From assembly GCA_017465665.1 (NCBI GenBank), contig JAFTVU010000003.1, positions 1 to 64,000 of the forward strand: 64,000 bases of DNA, in the 5' to 3' direction. The stretch comes from Oscillospiraceae bacterium (lineage in GTDB: Bacteria > Bacillota > Clostridia > Oscillospirales > Ruminococcaceae). Under the pieces are notes generated by a model that saw only the letters and a program-made list of their open reading frames with translations, was not told where the DNA came from and made no database searches. Each line of letters begins with the position of its first letter. Position 1 is the stretch's first letter. Of the stretch, positions 8,074-16,470 are shown piece after piece. The position numbers were made by a program, and so were the translations under genes.

Positions 8074-10503
8074 TTACATTCCGCCGAATCCGCCGAAATA
8101 AGAGCCGATATAGCTGGACTGATTGTTCAGATCGGACATCATGGATTCCAGATTTGTGAACACGCCCCACCAGTAATCCTCGCGGGAATCATACTTATCC
8201 TGAAGACTTGCGATACGGTCTCTGAGATTCTCCATCTCCTTGTAGAGTGTACTGTCAAGGATAGTGGAGCTGTTCTCAAGACCTGCCTTGCGAACCAGAG
8301 TGCCTCTGTTCTGAACACTACCGGAAGCCTTTACAGCACCGTCAAGGATACCGTCAAGCTGCTTCATCAGACCATTCTCGGTGTTTGTAAACAGCTCTGT
8401 AACAGCATCAAGATTTGTAGAAAGCATCTTATCAAGCTGCTCTTCGTCTATCTGAAGCTTTCCGCGCTCCATAAAGTCATTGGAGGTCTTGATACCAAGG
8501 CTGAACAGACCGATCTTGGAGCCGTCATCCAGAGTTACAGTGTTATACAGTGCAGTACGCATCTGAGACATGATGCCGGATACAGTTCTGTCATTATACA
8601 GAACACCCTGCTTAGCCATGTCCTCCCACTTTTCGATCTCTTCCTCGCTCATCGCTTCCTTTTCCTCATCAGTGTGAGGTTCATACCTGTCACCGCTGGA
8701 ATCAGTCGCAGGAGCCTTGCCGATGTACTCATATACATCCTCAATAAGCTGATTATAATCATCTACAAAGTTCTTGATGATCTCCTTGACATCATCATTA
8801 CTCTGCTCGATATTTACTGTAAATGTCTCGCCGACAGCGATATCATCTGTGAACTCAAATGTAGTGCCGTCCAGCTCATACTTGTTCTCGTTGAGGTAGA
8901 TAGTCTCACCGTCAAGCTCGATTGCTGCATTGTGACCCAGCTCAAAATCATAGCTGCCGTTAGCATTTGTGATGCCGAGTGCAGTTGTCAGATCATTTGC
9001 CTCAATGCGGATATCGCCTGCGCCGCCCATCTCCTTGGCCTCAAGAGTGAAGCTGTTTGACAGTGCGGAATAGCTCATCTTGACATTTGCATCGCTGGCA
9101 TTCACTGCCTTAACGAGGGAATCGATAGATGCGTCAGCGCCTACGGATATCTCAACATCATTGATCTTGAGAGTATAGTTACCATCTGCGTCAGGAGCAA
9201 AGCCCAGCTCGTCAAGTGTGGTCTTGCCTGTGATCTTGTTGGAGGATGCACCCTTGGCAATACCCATTGTGCCACCCTCTGTCATGTGAACAGTAAAGTC
9301 CAGACCCTGACCATCCTTGGATGCAACAAGATCAGAACCGTTGAGCGCAAAGGTTATGCCCTCGCTTGCATAAGCGTCATTGAGCGCATCTGTAAGAGCG
9401 GCCGCATTCTTATCCTCGGCAGCCTGAGCGGAGGAGTAGCTGTATTCCTTCAGCTTTTCCTCATCTATCTCTGCATCGTCCTCAAGGTTATACGCCTTGC
9501 GGTATGCTGCTTCCTTAAGCTGGTTGTACTCTTCAAGGATAGCTTCGTTGCCTGCATCATCCTTGCTGTCGTAGTAAGTACTGGAAACACCCTCAAAGCT
9601 TACATTCTTGACTGTACCGCCGATATCAAGGCTCATGGTATTTGTGCCTGTTACAACACTGCCAAGATTGAGAGTATGTGTTGCAGAAGCCTCTGTCAGA
9701 CCGAAGTTGCCGCAGTTCTCTGTTACAGAAACGCTTGCGTTACCGCCTACGATAAACTCAATGCCGCCATCATCATTGAACTCAGCCTGTAAGAACCACT
9801 CGTGACCATTATCAGGATCAACAGCACCCTCAATAGACATGACATTTTCAGAGTTGATATGGTTGCCTGTATAACCGAAACCGATCTGAAGCTGAGCATT
9901 AAGATTGTTCAGCGCATTCTCCTTGACAGCGTCCATATCAACATTACCGTCAGCATCAACAAGACCCTGACCGGAGAAGCTTACAGTCTTGGCAACACCG
10001 CCAACCTTTATATCCATGGACATATTGAATACTCTTGTGGTCGTACCGTCGGCATTTTCAACATCGATACCCTTGATAGACTGAATAGCCTTATCCATAT
10101 CCAGCTTGAAGCTCTCGGGCTTGATCTCCTTGCCCTTTACGGTGCTGGCAGTAGCTGTCTGCTGAACAGTGAACTTGTGAGTGCCTGCCTGTGAACTTGA
10201 AGATGTAGTTACGGTAAGACCATTTGTAGAAGCGCCTGTAGATGAGCTTATCTTTGCGCCGAACTTGTTAAAGGTAGATGCGCTCATTAAATAAGACTTC
10301 CTGTTAAGAACATCAAAATACTTGTTCTGGAACGCAGTCATCTTCTTTGCAATAGCCTGATAAGCCTCCTGCTGCCAAGAGAGCTTTGTGAGCTTCTTGT
10401 TCTGGTTATCGATCTTTGTCTGGTACGAAGTCATCATCGCGCTGATGATAGATTCGGTATCAAGTCCTGATACCATACCACTCATACGAATAGGATCTGA
10501 CAT
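8074..10503 (-). CDS. fliD: Flagellar hook-associated protein 2 (filament cap) FliD
   Basis: 809 residues, longer than the usual 400-700 because of an enlarged central surface region. The N-terminal RMSGMVSGLDTESII is the FliD_N signature. The C-terminal third carries the FliD_C coiled coil ending in short glycine-rich residues (GSYFGGFGGM). FliD forms the pentameric/hexameric cap that guides flagellin insertion at the tip, and its central domain can act as an adhesin. The start is three bases after csrA's stop, within the operon. The enlarged middle is probably solvent-exposed and strain variable (inference). Confidence 0.93.
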   Translation of the reverse strand: MSDPIRMSGMVSGLDTESIISAMMTSYQTKIDNQNKKLTKLSWQQEAYQAIAKKMTAFQNKYFDVLNRKSYLMSASTFNKFGAKISSSTGASTNGLTVTTSSSSQAGTHKFTVQQTATASTVKGKEIKPESFKLDMDKAIQSIKGIDVENADGTTTRVFNMSMDIKVGGVAKTVSFSGQGLVDADGNVDMDAVKENALNNLNAQLQIGFGYTGNHINSENVMSIEGAVDPDNGHEWFLQAEFNDDGGIEFIVGGNASVSVTENCGNFGLTEASATHTLNLGSVVTGTNTMSLDIGGTVKNVSFEGVSSTYYDSKDDAGNEAILEEYNQLKEAAYRKAYNLEDDAEIDEEKLKEYSYSSAQAAEDKNAAALTDALNDAYASEGITFALNGSDLVASKDGQGLDFTVHMTEGGTMGIAKGASSNKITGKTTLDELGFAPDADGNYTLKINDVEISVGADASIDSLVKAVNASDANVKMSYSALSNSFTLEAKEMGGAGDIRIEANDLTTALGITNANGSYDFELGHNAAIELDGETIYLNENKYELDGTTFEFTDDIAVGETFTVNIEQSNDDVKEIIKNFVDDYNQLIEDVYEYIGKAPATDSSGDRYEPHTDEEKEAMSEEEIEKWEDMAKQGVLYNDRTVSGIMSQMRTALYNTVTLDDGSKIGLFSLGIKTSNDFMERGKLQIDEEQLDKMLSTNLDAVTELFTNTENGLMKQLDGILDGAVKASGSVQNRGTLVRKAGLENSSTILDSTLYKEMENLRDRIASLQDKYDSREDYWWGVFTNLESMMSDLNNQSSYIGSYFGGFGGM

Positions 10504-10506
10504 GAT

Positions 10507-10737
10507 TTATTCCTCCTGTTTGTGAGATTTCAGAAGCGCTGCAAGAGCGTTGCTGGGGATGTGGGCTGCCTGTTCGTTTGTCTGGCGTGCAGCCTTAAGC
10601 TCGCTTCTGATTATTTTTACATCCTTTGGTGCGGAAATGCCTATCTTCACCTTGTCCTTGGATATCTCAAGTATGGTAACTTCGATATCATCGGAGATGA
10701 CTAGACTTTCATCCTGCTTTCTGGTTACTACTAGCAT
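10507..10737 (-). CDS. csrA: Carbon storage regulator CsrA
   Basis: 76 residues with the full CsrA core (MLVVTRKQDESLVI, then VTILEISKDKVKIGISAP). The C-terminal tail after about residue 50 is longer than the 61-residue E. coli protein and typical of Firmicutes. CsrA binds GGA motifs in mRNA, usually over ribosome sites. In Bacillus it represses flagellin translation and is sequestered by FliW, encoded here immediately upstream with a three-base gap. This tight pair preserves the FliW-CsrA-flagellin homeostasis module. Confidence 0.96.
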   Translation of the reverse strand: MLVVTRKQDESLVISDDIEVTILEISKDKVKIGISAPKDVKIIRSELKAARQTNEQAAHIPSNALAALLKSHKQEE

Positions 10738-10740
10738 CCC

Positions 10741-11178
10741 TCACCCCTCCTCATAGACCGGCGCCTTGAATTCATAGTGCTCCGTAAGGATCACCTGAGC
10801 CGCGATATTATCACGGGTATTCATGACGATGGGGCATCTCAGGTTTATCGTGGTCTTACGGTAATCATCAGGGACGATCGCAACTGTAAGACATCTGTAA
10901 GGAGTGTCTGCATCCACCTTGATAAGCTCCTGCTCCTCATCAGATATTGCGAACTTATAATCAGGATAGATCTGCATTGGGTCATATACTACAAAGCAGG
11001 GCTCTTTGCCATCCACGGACTGGAGCCACATCGGGAACTGCTCGTCTCCGAGAGGACTGAGCAGCGCGTAGCGCTTTGTATCCTCAAAACCGATTATTCC
11101 GTTAGGAAACTCGATAATGGTCTTTTCATCGATCTGAACTTCACCGAAATCTCTTGTGATAATATTCATCAGATTCAT
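10741..11178 (-). CDS. fliW: Flagellar assembly factor FliW
   Basis: 145 residues with the family core (DFGEVQIDEKTIIEFPNGIIGFE; motif FPxGIxGFE) and a C-terminal NLRCPIVMN. FliW is an allosteric antagonist of CsrA that is itself titrated by flagellin, coupling flagellin translation to export. The start could be ATG at 11178 or the ATG at 11169, which aligns better with homologues beginning a few residues before the conserved FG; GAGG lies close to the first. It is directly upstream of csrA, as in Bacillus. Confidence 0.94.
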   Translation of the reverse strand: MNLMNIITRDFGEVQIDEKTIIEFPNGIIGFEDTKRYALLSPLGDEQFPMWLQSVDGKEPCFVVYDPMQIYPDYKFAISDEEQELIKVDADTPYRCLTVAIVPDDYRKTTINLRCPIVMNTRDNIAAQVILTEHYEFKAPVYEEG

Positions 11179-11225
11179 CAGCCTCGTATCAACGAAGCCT
11201 CTCCTTTCTGCATATCGGACTTACA

Positions 11226-11834
11226 TCATGTAAGGGGCGGCTCGTAATTGGGATCTGCGCTGGCAGGAACGTAGATAGGACCTCCCAGATACTCGATCTC
11301 TACGCGCGGTCTGTCGCGGACGATAAGCTCTACGCTGCCGGGGATGAACTCCATCGGCATTCTCGCCATCGTATCCCAGTCGATATCCTGAGATCCGAGC
11401 TGATAATCGATATTGAGCTTACCCTCATCAAAGGTGATGTTAGCGCCCTCCTTGGGAAGAAACTCCATTATCGTCTGCATTGTAGCGCCTGCGCGCGCAT
11501 TCTGCAGCGCAAGCTCTGAAGAAGACATTCCACGTGCGAGCGCGTCACCGTTGGAAGCTACCTTGGCAGTACCCTGAAATGCGAGCGACCAACCCTCCTG
11601 CGCTTTCTGCTTGAGCATATCGCCATCGGTCATGTGTCCGAGTCCGAGACTCTTTCTCGCCTCGTATGTATCAATGTTGATCTTAAGGGGCTCAGCCTCC
11701 ATAACGAAACCGCCGTTTTTAGTTGTGATATTTACTTTAGGCTGTCTGTCTTCAGGAAGCTCAAGCTTCGCCTTAGTGATCTTTATCTCTATCGAGATAG
11801 GAATAGTTGTGATTTTAAGCAGATTGCCATCCAT
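11226..11834 (-). CDS. DUF6470 (YviE-like) flagellar-operon protein
   Basis: About 202 residues, no signal peptide. The N-terminus has repeated hydrophobic beta segments with PKVNITTKNGGF, and the C-terminus is proline-rich. Size and exact position between flgL and fliW match Bacillus YviE, whose function is not established. ATG at 11834 is chosen: GGAGG lies eight bases upstream, whereas the GTG at 11843 overlaps that site. A cytoplasmic accessory in late flagellar assembly is inferred only from synteny. Confidence 0.78.
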   Translation of the reverse strand: MDGNLLKITTIPISIEIKITKAKLELPEDRQPKVNITTKNGGFVMEAEPLKINIDTYEARKSLGLGHMTDGDMLKQKAQEGWSLAFQGTAKVASNGDALARGMSSSELALQNARAGATMQTIMEFLPKEGANITFDEGKLNIDYQLGSQDIDWDTMARMPMEFIPGSVELIVRDRPRVEIEYLGGPIYVPASADPNYEPPLT

Positions 11835-11860
11835 TCGGAACACCTCCTAAATTATCAAAA

Positions 11861-13141
11861 TCAACGTATGTAACTGAATATGGTATTGGGGATTACCGCG
11901 CTGGACATCTGTAAGCAGGCATTGTAAAGCGCTTCATAGGTCTTGTACAATGTGATCTCAGATTCCAGATCGCTTGCCTCAAGGGATTTCTGCCTTTCCT
12001 TAAGGTTGAGCTCACGGGTATCATATCTGTCGGTATTGAAAGAAATAAATTCCTCCATATTACCGAGATTTGCGATCTCTACCAGCAGATTTTCAGATGC
12101 TGTTACGATCCTGTCGATACAAGCATTTGCATAGGCTACATCGCCGTTCTTGAATGCCTGCGCTGCGTCAAGTGTTATCTGAATGTAGTTCTGTGAATAA
12201 CCATATTCATTTTCCACTGTTGCTTCATTCTTAGCGCCTGCTGTGCTCATAACATACACTTTCATATCATCAGGTGCAGTTATATTGCCATCCGCATCGA
12301 TCGTGGGAACTACCTTGCTCTTGGAATAAGCTGCATCGATAGCATCCTGGATCGCCGCCTGGCTTTCAGCCTCAGATGCGCCTGCCTGGAAAGTGATGGT
12401 CTTCTTTTCGCCGTTCAGGAACACATCAATAGAATAATCATTGTCATTCTTCAGCGTAGCAAGATCGATCGAAGCTGTATTCTCATCCGAACCGCATCCT
12501 GTCAGCTCAGCGCCGTTGAAAGAAACTCTCAGACCTGTCTGAGGATCTACCTCCTGTGTATCCTGATTGATTACCATTCCAAGTCCGATATCTACATATA
12601 CCTCGTTGGAATAAGGGAAATCCGCATGGTTATCATAAGCATTTATCGGGACGCCGTGATAAAGCACCTCTGTTGCGTATCCATCCTCGCCGTACAACAG
12701 ACTGAAAGGCTGCTCCGCGTTGCTTTCACCACCGAAGATAGCTCTCTCTGCACTGTTTGTGTTTAGGATAGAAACCATCTCACGAGCATATGTTTCAAGC
12801 TGCTGACCGAGTATCTGCAGGTCAGTGCTTGCGTCCTTTGTGGTGTTGCAGCCGTAGATCAGAGTCTCACGGATCGTAGCAAGCTGATCGGATACCTGAA
12901 GCATCGTTGTCTCAGCCTCGGTATAGAACTTATCCGCAACCTCAAGATTTTCCTTGTACTGCTTTGTACGGGAGAGCTGCTTTCTCACTGTGAGCGCCTT
13001 TGCGGCACCCAGAGGATTATCACTGGCACGGCTGAAATCTCTTCCTGTAAAGATCTTCTGCTCGGATGAATATTTATTTGTTGCCAGTCTTTTAAGGTTT
13101 CTGTCGTAATTACGAAGAACCGTTGAATTAGTTATTCTCAT
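11861..13141 (-). CDS. flgL: Flagellar hook-associated protein 3 FlgL
   Basis: 426 residues. The N-terminal MRITNSTVLRNYDRNL and FSRASDNPLGAAKAL match the flagellin-like helical domain of FlgL, and a matching C-terminal helix contains LNLKERQKSLEASDLESE. FlgL forms the second hook-filament junction ring between FlgK and flagellin. It is exported through the flagellar type III apparatus without a signal peptide. It lies 18 bases after flgK and is transcribed from the sigma-28 promoter upstream of flgM. Confidence 0.93.
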   Translation of the reverse strand: MRITNSTVLRNYDRNLKRLATNKYSSEQKIFTGRDFSRASDNPLGAAKALTVRKQLSRTKQYKENLEVADKFYTEAETTMLQVSDQLATIRETLIYGCNTTKDASTDLQILGQQLETYAREMVSILNTNSAERAIFGGESNAEQPFSLLYGEDGYATEVLYHGVPINAYDNHADFPYSNEVYVDIGLGMVINQDTQEVDPQTGLRVSFNGAELTGCGSDENTASIDLATLKNDNDYSIDVFLNGEKKTITFQAGASEAESQAAIQDAIDAAYSKSKVVPTIDADGNITAPDDMKVYVMSTAGAKNEATVENEYGYSQNYIQITLDAAQAFKNGDVAYANACIDRIVTASENLLVEIANLGNMEEFISFNTDRYDTRELNLKERQKSLEASDLESEITLYKTYEALYNACLQMSSAVIPNTIFSYIR

Positions 13142-13159
13142 TCGAAGCTCCTTTCGCTA

Positions 13160-14707
13160 TTACAGACCGACTCTGCCTGTGCCGTTGATAAGCTTATCAA
13201 GGCAATCGTCAAGAGTTGTCAGCATACGGGAGGATGCGCTGTACCACTTCTGGTAGTTCAGCATGTTGATGCCCTCCTCGTCCATATCGACGCCTGAGAC
13301 CTCGTCTCTTGCGTCCAACAGGGTATCCACAGTGGATACCGCGCCGTCATAGCGACTCTTTTCATAGGTTATCGTCTGAGCCAGACGGTTACTTACAAAG
13401 CTTATGTACTGGTAAACATCGCCTCGGAAGTCGTGCGCGTTACCGAACTTCAGATCGCCGTTCTCAAACTGCGAGAGCAGATACAGGACATTTGTATTCT
13501 GAAGAGTTACGTTACCCGTTTCATCGGTCACCTCGTCCCAACCGTAGTGGTACATTCCTGTGACCTCATCAAGAGTTCTCACCTGACCGATCATTGTGGG
13601 ATTCTCCAGCCACTCATCACTTACTCTGATGTTGGCTGCTGTGAACACCGAACCCTCGGGATCTGTGGAGAACATCCTTCTTGCAGGATCCTCAACTGCG
13701 CCGTTGGCGTCGTTAAGAGTCTTTGCGATCGTGTTCGCAAACTCATTTATAGCAGACTTGAAGTACGCGATACCGTATTCACTGTTCTGATTGCCTGTTG
13801 CATAAACGCCGTTACCGTTGAGCATATTGAAGAAACTCTTGAGTATACCATTCTGGCAGTTGAGCTTCTCTCCGCTTTCGTAGTGGATTATCGCCTGACC
13901 CTGCGTCTCGTAATCATCCATGATGAAGCGGTTTACCTTGAACTCGATACCGTCAACGACCTTGATTCCGCAGAAATCAACGCTGAAAGTGCCGTTTTCG
14001 TTTTCTGTCACCGAAACATCTCCGTAATTAGAGAGCTCATCAACGTACATATTCAGCTGATCGTACAGCTCGTTAGGTCCGTACTCATCGGGGTAATTGA
14101 GCATCTCTCTTGCGATTCTGTCATTGAGGACGTTCATATCATCCAGCAGATTGTTGAGATAAAACACTGTATCCTCAAGCTCGGCAACGTATGTATCCTC
14201 CACCTCGCAGAGCTTGTTATCGTAATCGTGGAGCAGTCGGCAGAGGTTTACTGCCGCGTTGGTGGCGATAGTTGCTACCTCCACACTGTCAGGCTTTTCC
14301 ACCGAATAATCCTGCAGAGCTGTGAAGAACTGCTCTGTGAAGTGCTGGAGACCATCCGTCTCGAAGTTATCGAGGATATCCTCCACCTCGGAAAGTATCG
14401 CTACTGTCTTTTCTGTTTCAGCCTCGATAGCTACATTCGCGCGGTAGCGCTTATCGATGTAGATATCTCTTATCTGGCTTACTCCGTAGGAATTAACGCC
14501 CTGACCCTGCACCGAAAGGTTATTGGTCTGGCTGCACCAGCGCAGGCTCTGATTGCCCGATACATACATCGCGTAAAGATCAACGCGCTGTCTTGTATAG
14601 CCGATGGTATTTGTATTTGACAGGTTGTTGCCCGTGATATCAAGGCTCTTCTGGGCGACCTGCAATGTTCGCTTCTGAGTTTCAAATCCTAAAAAAGTCG
14701 GACGCAT
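13160..14707 (-). CDS. flgK: Flagellar hook-associated protein 1 FlgK
   Basis: 515 residues. The N-terminus contains the rod/hook signature TGNNLSNTNTIGYTRQRV, and the C-terminus contains GVDMDEEGINMLNYQKWY followed by the terminal helix common to axial proteins. FlgK is the first hook-filament junction protein. It follows flgN by 11 bases, in the order flgM-flgN-flgK-flgL typical of Firmicutes. Confidence 0.95.
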   Translation of the reverse strand: MRPTFLGFETQKRTLQVAQKSLDITGNNLSNTNTIGYTRQRVDLYAMYVSGNQSLRWCSQTNNLSVQGQGVNSYGVSQIRDIYIDKRYRANVAIEAETEKTVAILSEVEDILDNFETDGLQHFTEQFFTALQDYSVEKPDSVEVATIATNAAVNLCRLLHDYDNKLCEVEDTYVAELEDTVFYLNNLLDDMNVLNDRIAREMLNYPDEYGPNELYDQLNMYVDELSNYGDVSVTENENGTFSVDFCGIKVVDGIEFKVNRFIMDDYETQGQAIIHYESGEKLNCQNGILKSFFNMLNGNGVYATGNQNSEYGIAYFKSAINEFANTIAKTLNDANGAVEDPARRMFSTDPEGSVFTAANIRVSDEWLENPTMIGQVRTLDEVTGMYHYGWDEVTDETGNVTLQNTNVLYLLSQFENGDLKFGNAHDFRGDVYQYISFVSNRLAQTITYEKSRYDGAVSTVDTLLDARDEVSGVDMDEEGINMLNYQKWYSASSRMLTTLDDCLDKLINGTGRVGL

Positions 14708-14718
14708 ATATTTTCCTC

Positions 14719-15201
14719 CTACACCTCTCTGATGACTGTGGAGGAGCTGCCTCTCGTCACCTTGGATGCGTTTTTGTCATAAGTTTCGGGCTTGTTGAAT
14801 ATACCCGCACGCTTCACGAATTCCTCCTGATTGTCCAGCTTGCGCTTGACTATCTCATTCGTGCGCTGATTCATCTCCTTGATGCCGTCCACCAGCTCTG
14901 TGAGCTGTATACCGAGCATCTTCAGCTTCGGCTGATAATCCTCAGGCGCGTCTGCGATAAGATCATTCAGCTTCCTATCGGCAATGCCGAGAGCCGCGAA
15001 CAGCTCCAACCTTTTATTTTCGAGATTCTGGCTCTTCATGACATATGCCTGCTCGTCATTGAGCGAAGCCGTCAGCCATTCAAGGTCATCCTCAAGTATC
15101 TTGGTGTGCTTCTTCATCAGGAACATCGAAAGCTCCCTGTAGAAATCACAGTCTATCTCAAGGCATCTGATGACCGCCTCTACCGTTTTCTTATTCAGCA
15201 T
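14719..15201 (-). CDS. flgN: FlgN-type export chaperone
   Basis: 160 residues, mostly helical, with heptad patterns and no membrane segment. FlgN chaperones FlgK and FlgL, encoded immediately downstream, to the export gate. Identification rests on the flgM-flgN-flgK-flgL order plus size and composition; sequence motifs in this family are weak. It follows flgM by six bases. Confidence 0.82.
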   Translation of the reverse strand: MLNKKTVEAVIRCLEIDCDFYRELSMFLMKKHTKILEDDLEWLTASLNDEQAYVMKSQNLENKRLELFAALGIADRKLNDLIADAPEDYQPKLKMLGIQLTELVDGIKEMNQRTNEIVKRKLDNQEEFVKRAGIFNKPETYDKNASKVTRGSSSTVIREV

Positions 15202-15207
15202 GACCGC

Positions 15208-15471
15208 TTACCCGAAAAGAATGTAGGAAGCCAGCTCATTTGCAGGGATACCGCTTTCAGCCGTCTGTCTTGCAGCTGCGAGCTCCTGCTCCTGGGCGTC
15301 CGCCTTTACCTGTGCCGCAATGCCGTTCTTGGCAGCCTGCAGCGCCTTTTCAAAGCCGAACTCCACTCTGTCTATATTCTTTGCGGAAACGGAGGTCTCT
15401 GTTTTCTTTACCTTACTTGTACGATTAGCGTTATAAGCCGACATAACGCCTGCAATTCTTTTTATCTCCAT
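15208..15471 (-). CDS. flgM: Anti-sigma-28 factor FlgM
   Basis: 87 residues, the normal FlgM size. A basic N-terminus (MEIKRIAGVMSAYN) and a C-terminal helical half (RVEFGFEKAL onward) fit the sigma-binding region. FlgM holds sigma-28 inactive until the hook is complete and FlgM is exported. Here flgM is the first gene behind a perfect sigma-28 promoter (15548-15574), giving the usual negative feedback. GGAGG lies seven bases before the ATG. The leader also holds a CsrA-like motif CAAGGATAT overlapping the start codon (15470-15478). Confidence 0.85.
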   Translation of the reverse strand: MEIKRIAGVMSAYNANRTSKVKKTETSVSAKNIDRVEFGFEKALQAAKNGIAAQVKADAQEQELAAARQTAESGIPANELASYILFG

Positions 15472-15547
15472 ATCCTTGCCTCCTTATTGCTATCAGACCC
15501 AGTCTGTAGTTATCATTTCAAAACAGGCATATTTCTGCCTATAATTA

Positions 15548-15574
15548 TTATCGGCAGAAAGCCCCGAAACTTTA
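15548..15574 (-). promoter_or_regulatory. Sigma-28 (SigD) promoter of the flgM operon
   Basis: On the minus strand the sequence reads TAAAGTTT, 11 bases, GCCGATAA: an exact match to the extended sigma-28 consensus. The -35 TAAA is at 15571-15574 and the -10 GCCGATAA at 15548-15555, with a 15-base gap between the core elements. No comparable sigma-A promoter is apparent before flgM. It should drive flgM through the FliT-like gene. Confidence 0.93.
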
Positions 15575-15588
15575 GGGTTTCGGGGCTT
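15559..15588. terminator. Hairpin between pilin genes and flagellar operon
   Basis: A perfect 12-bp stem, AAGCCCCGAAAC (15559-15570) with GTTTCGGGGCTT (15577-15588), and loop TTTAGG. On the plus strand it is followed by TATTTTT, a good T-tract. On the minus strand, the direction of both flanking genes, only TTTCT follows, so it is a weaker terminator for pilin transcripts. The loop and one arm double as the -35 region of the sigma-28 promoter. Confidence 0.75.
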
Positions 15589-15613
15589 ATTTTTGATATT
15601 TTTTGAGCTTTTA

Positions 15614-16402
15614 TCAGGTGGCTGGCGTATATATCACGGTGCCGTTGTACTCGATATCGTCAACGTTGAGGAAGTGTGTTCCCATGCTTCCCACATACGC
15701 GCCTGTCGAATTTCTGTCAGAACTGCAGGTGCCGCAGATGATGCCGCAACCGAGCTCCGCCTCATCTACGATCATCAGGTTATCTTCCTTGTATGTAGCA
15801 ACATTGGTAATTGCAGGCAGCTTATCATCACAATAATGAGCTGTAAGCACCTTGAAATTGCCGAATTCGCTGTCATAGTTGATCACTGCGTAATAGTAGC
15901 CCTCGCCCATATCGTTAACGATATCCTCGAGATCATCCTGCAGCAATCTTTCCGCCGCGATATCGGATGTGGTTGCAGTATCATTCAGCAGATTCTGCAA
16001 GCTGTATGCCAGCTTAACATATTGAATACCTTTTTTGTTGTATGCTTCTAAGTAGATATTATAGGCAGCGATAGCGGAATGCGGCACTGCACACACATTC
16101 TGCCCCTTTGTTTCGTCATAAACAATGAACGGATTCTTTGTGGAATCAGCCTTGAAATCCGCCGCCGCCTGTGCCATCTCAGTGTTGATGTGATAATCTG
16201 TCTTCTGATATCTCGTCATGCAATACTGCAACGAAGCATAGAAATCCGATGCATATACCTCTGCGGTATCTCTCTTCGCGTCATCATTGGAAAACAGCGG
16301 GAACACCATTGCCGCCAATATCGCAATAATGGCGATGACTATGATAAGCTCCACCATGGTGAAGCCCCTCTTTGCTCTCATTGTGTGAAGATATCTTATC
16401 AC
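15614..16402 (-). CDS. Type IV pilin-like protein
   Basis: 262 residues. The class III signal peptide is RAKRG|FTMVELIIVIAIIAIL, with cleavage after Gly and Glu at +5, as processed by PilD. The following domain is soluble and secreted. The start is GTG at 16402, with GGAGG seven bases upstream. It is the last pilin gene before the flagellar operon. It shares only the N-terminal helix with the other two pilins of this group, so it is more likely a minor pilin or adhesive subunit than the main one (inference). Confidence 0.88.
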   Translation of the reverse strand: MIRYLHTMRAKRGFTMVELIIVIAIIAILAAMVFPLFSNDDAKRDTAEVYASDFYASLQYCMTRYQKTDYHINTEMAQAAADFKADSTKNPFIVYDETKGQNVCAVPHSAIAAYNIYLEAYNKKGIQYVKLAYSLQNLLNDTATTSDIAAERLLQDDLEDIVNDMGEGYYYAVINYDSEFGNFKVLTAHYCDDKLPAITNVATYKEDNLMIVDEAELGCGIICGTCSSDRNSTGAYVGSMGTHFLNVDDIEYNGTVIYTPAT

Positions 16403-16470
16403 GATTGCTCCTCCTTACGGCATTTCCTGCGAAATGCGTTATACAAGCGCATACGCGCCATTCATCAAAC

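Noticed and set aside
13433..14620. Long plus-strand open frame opposite flgK
   Set aside because: It has no ribosome site and a low-complexity, cysteine/leucine-rich translation, and it is fully covered by a well-supported FlgK.
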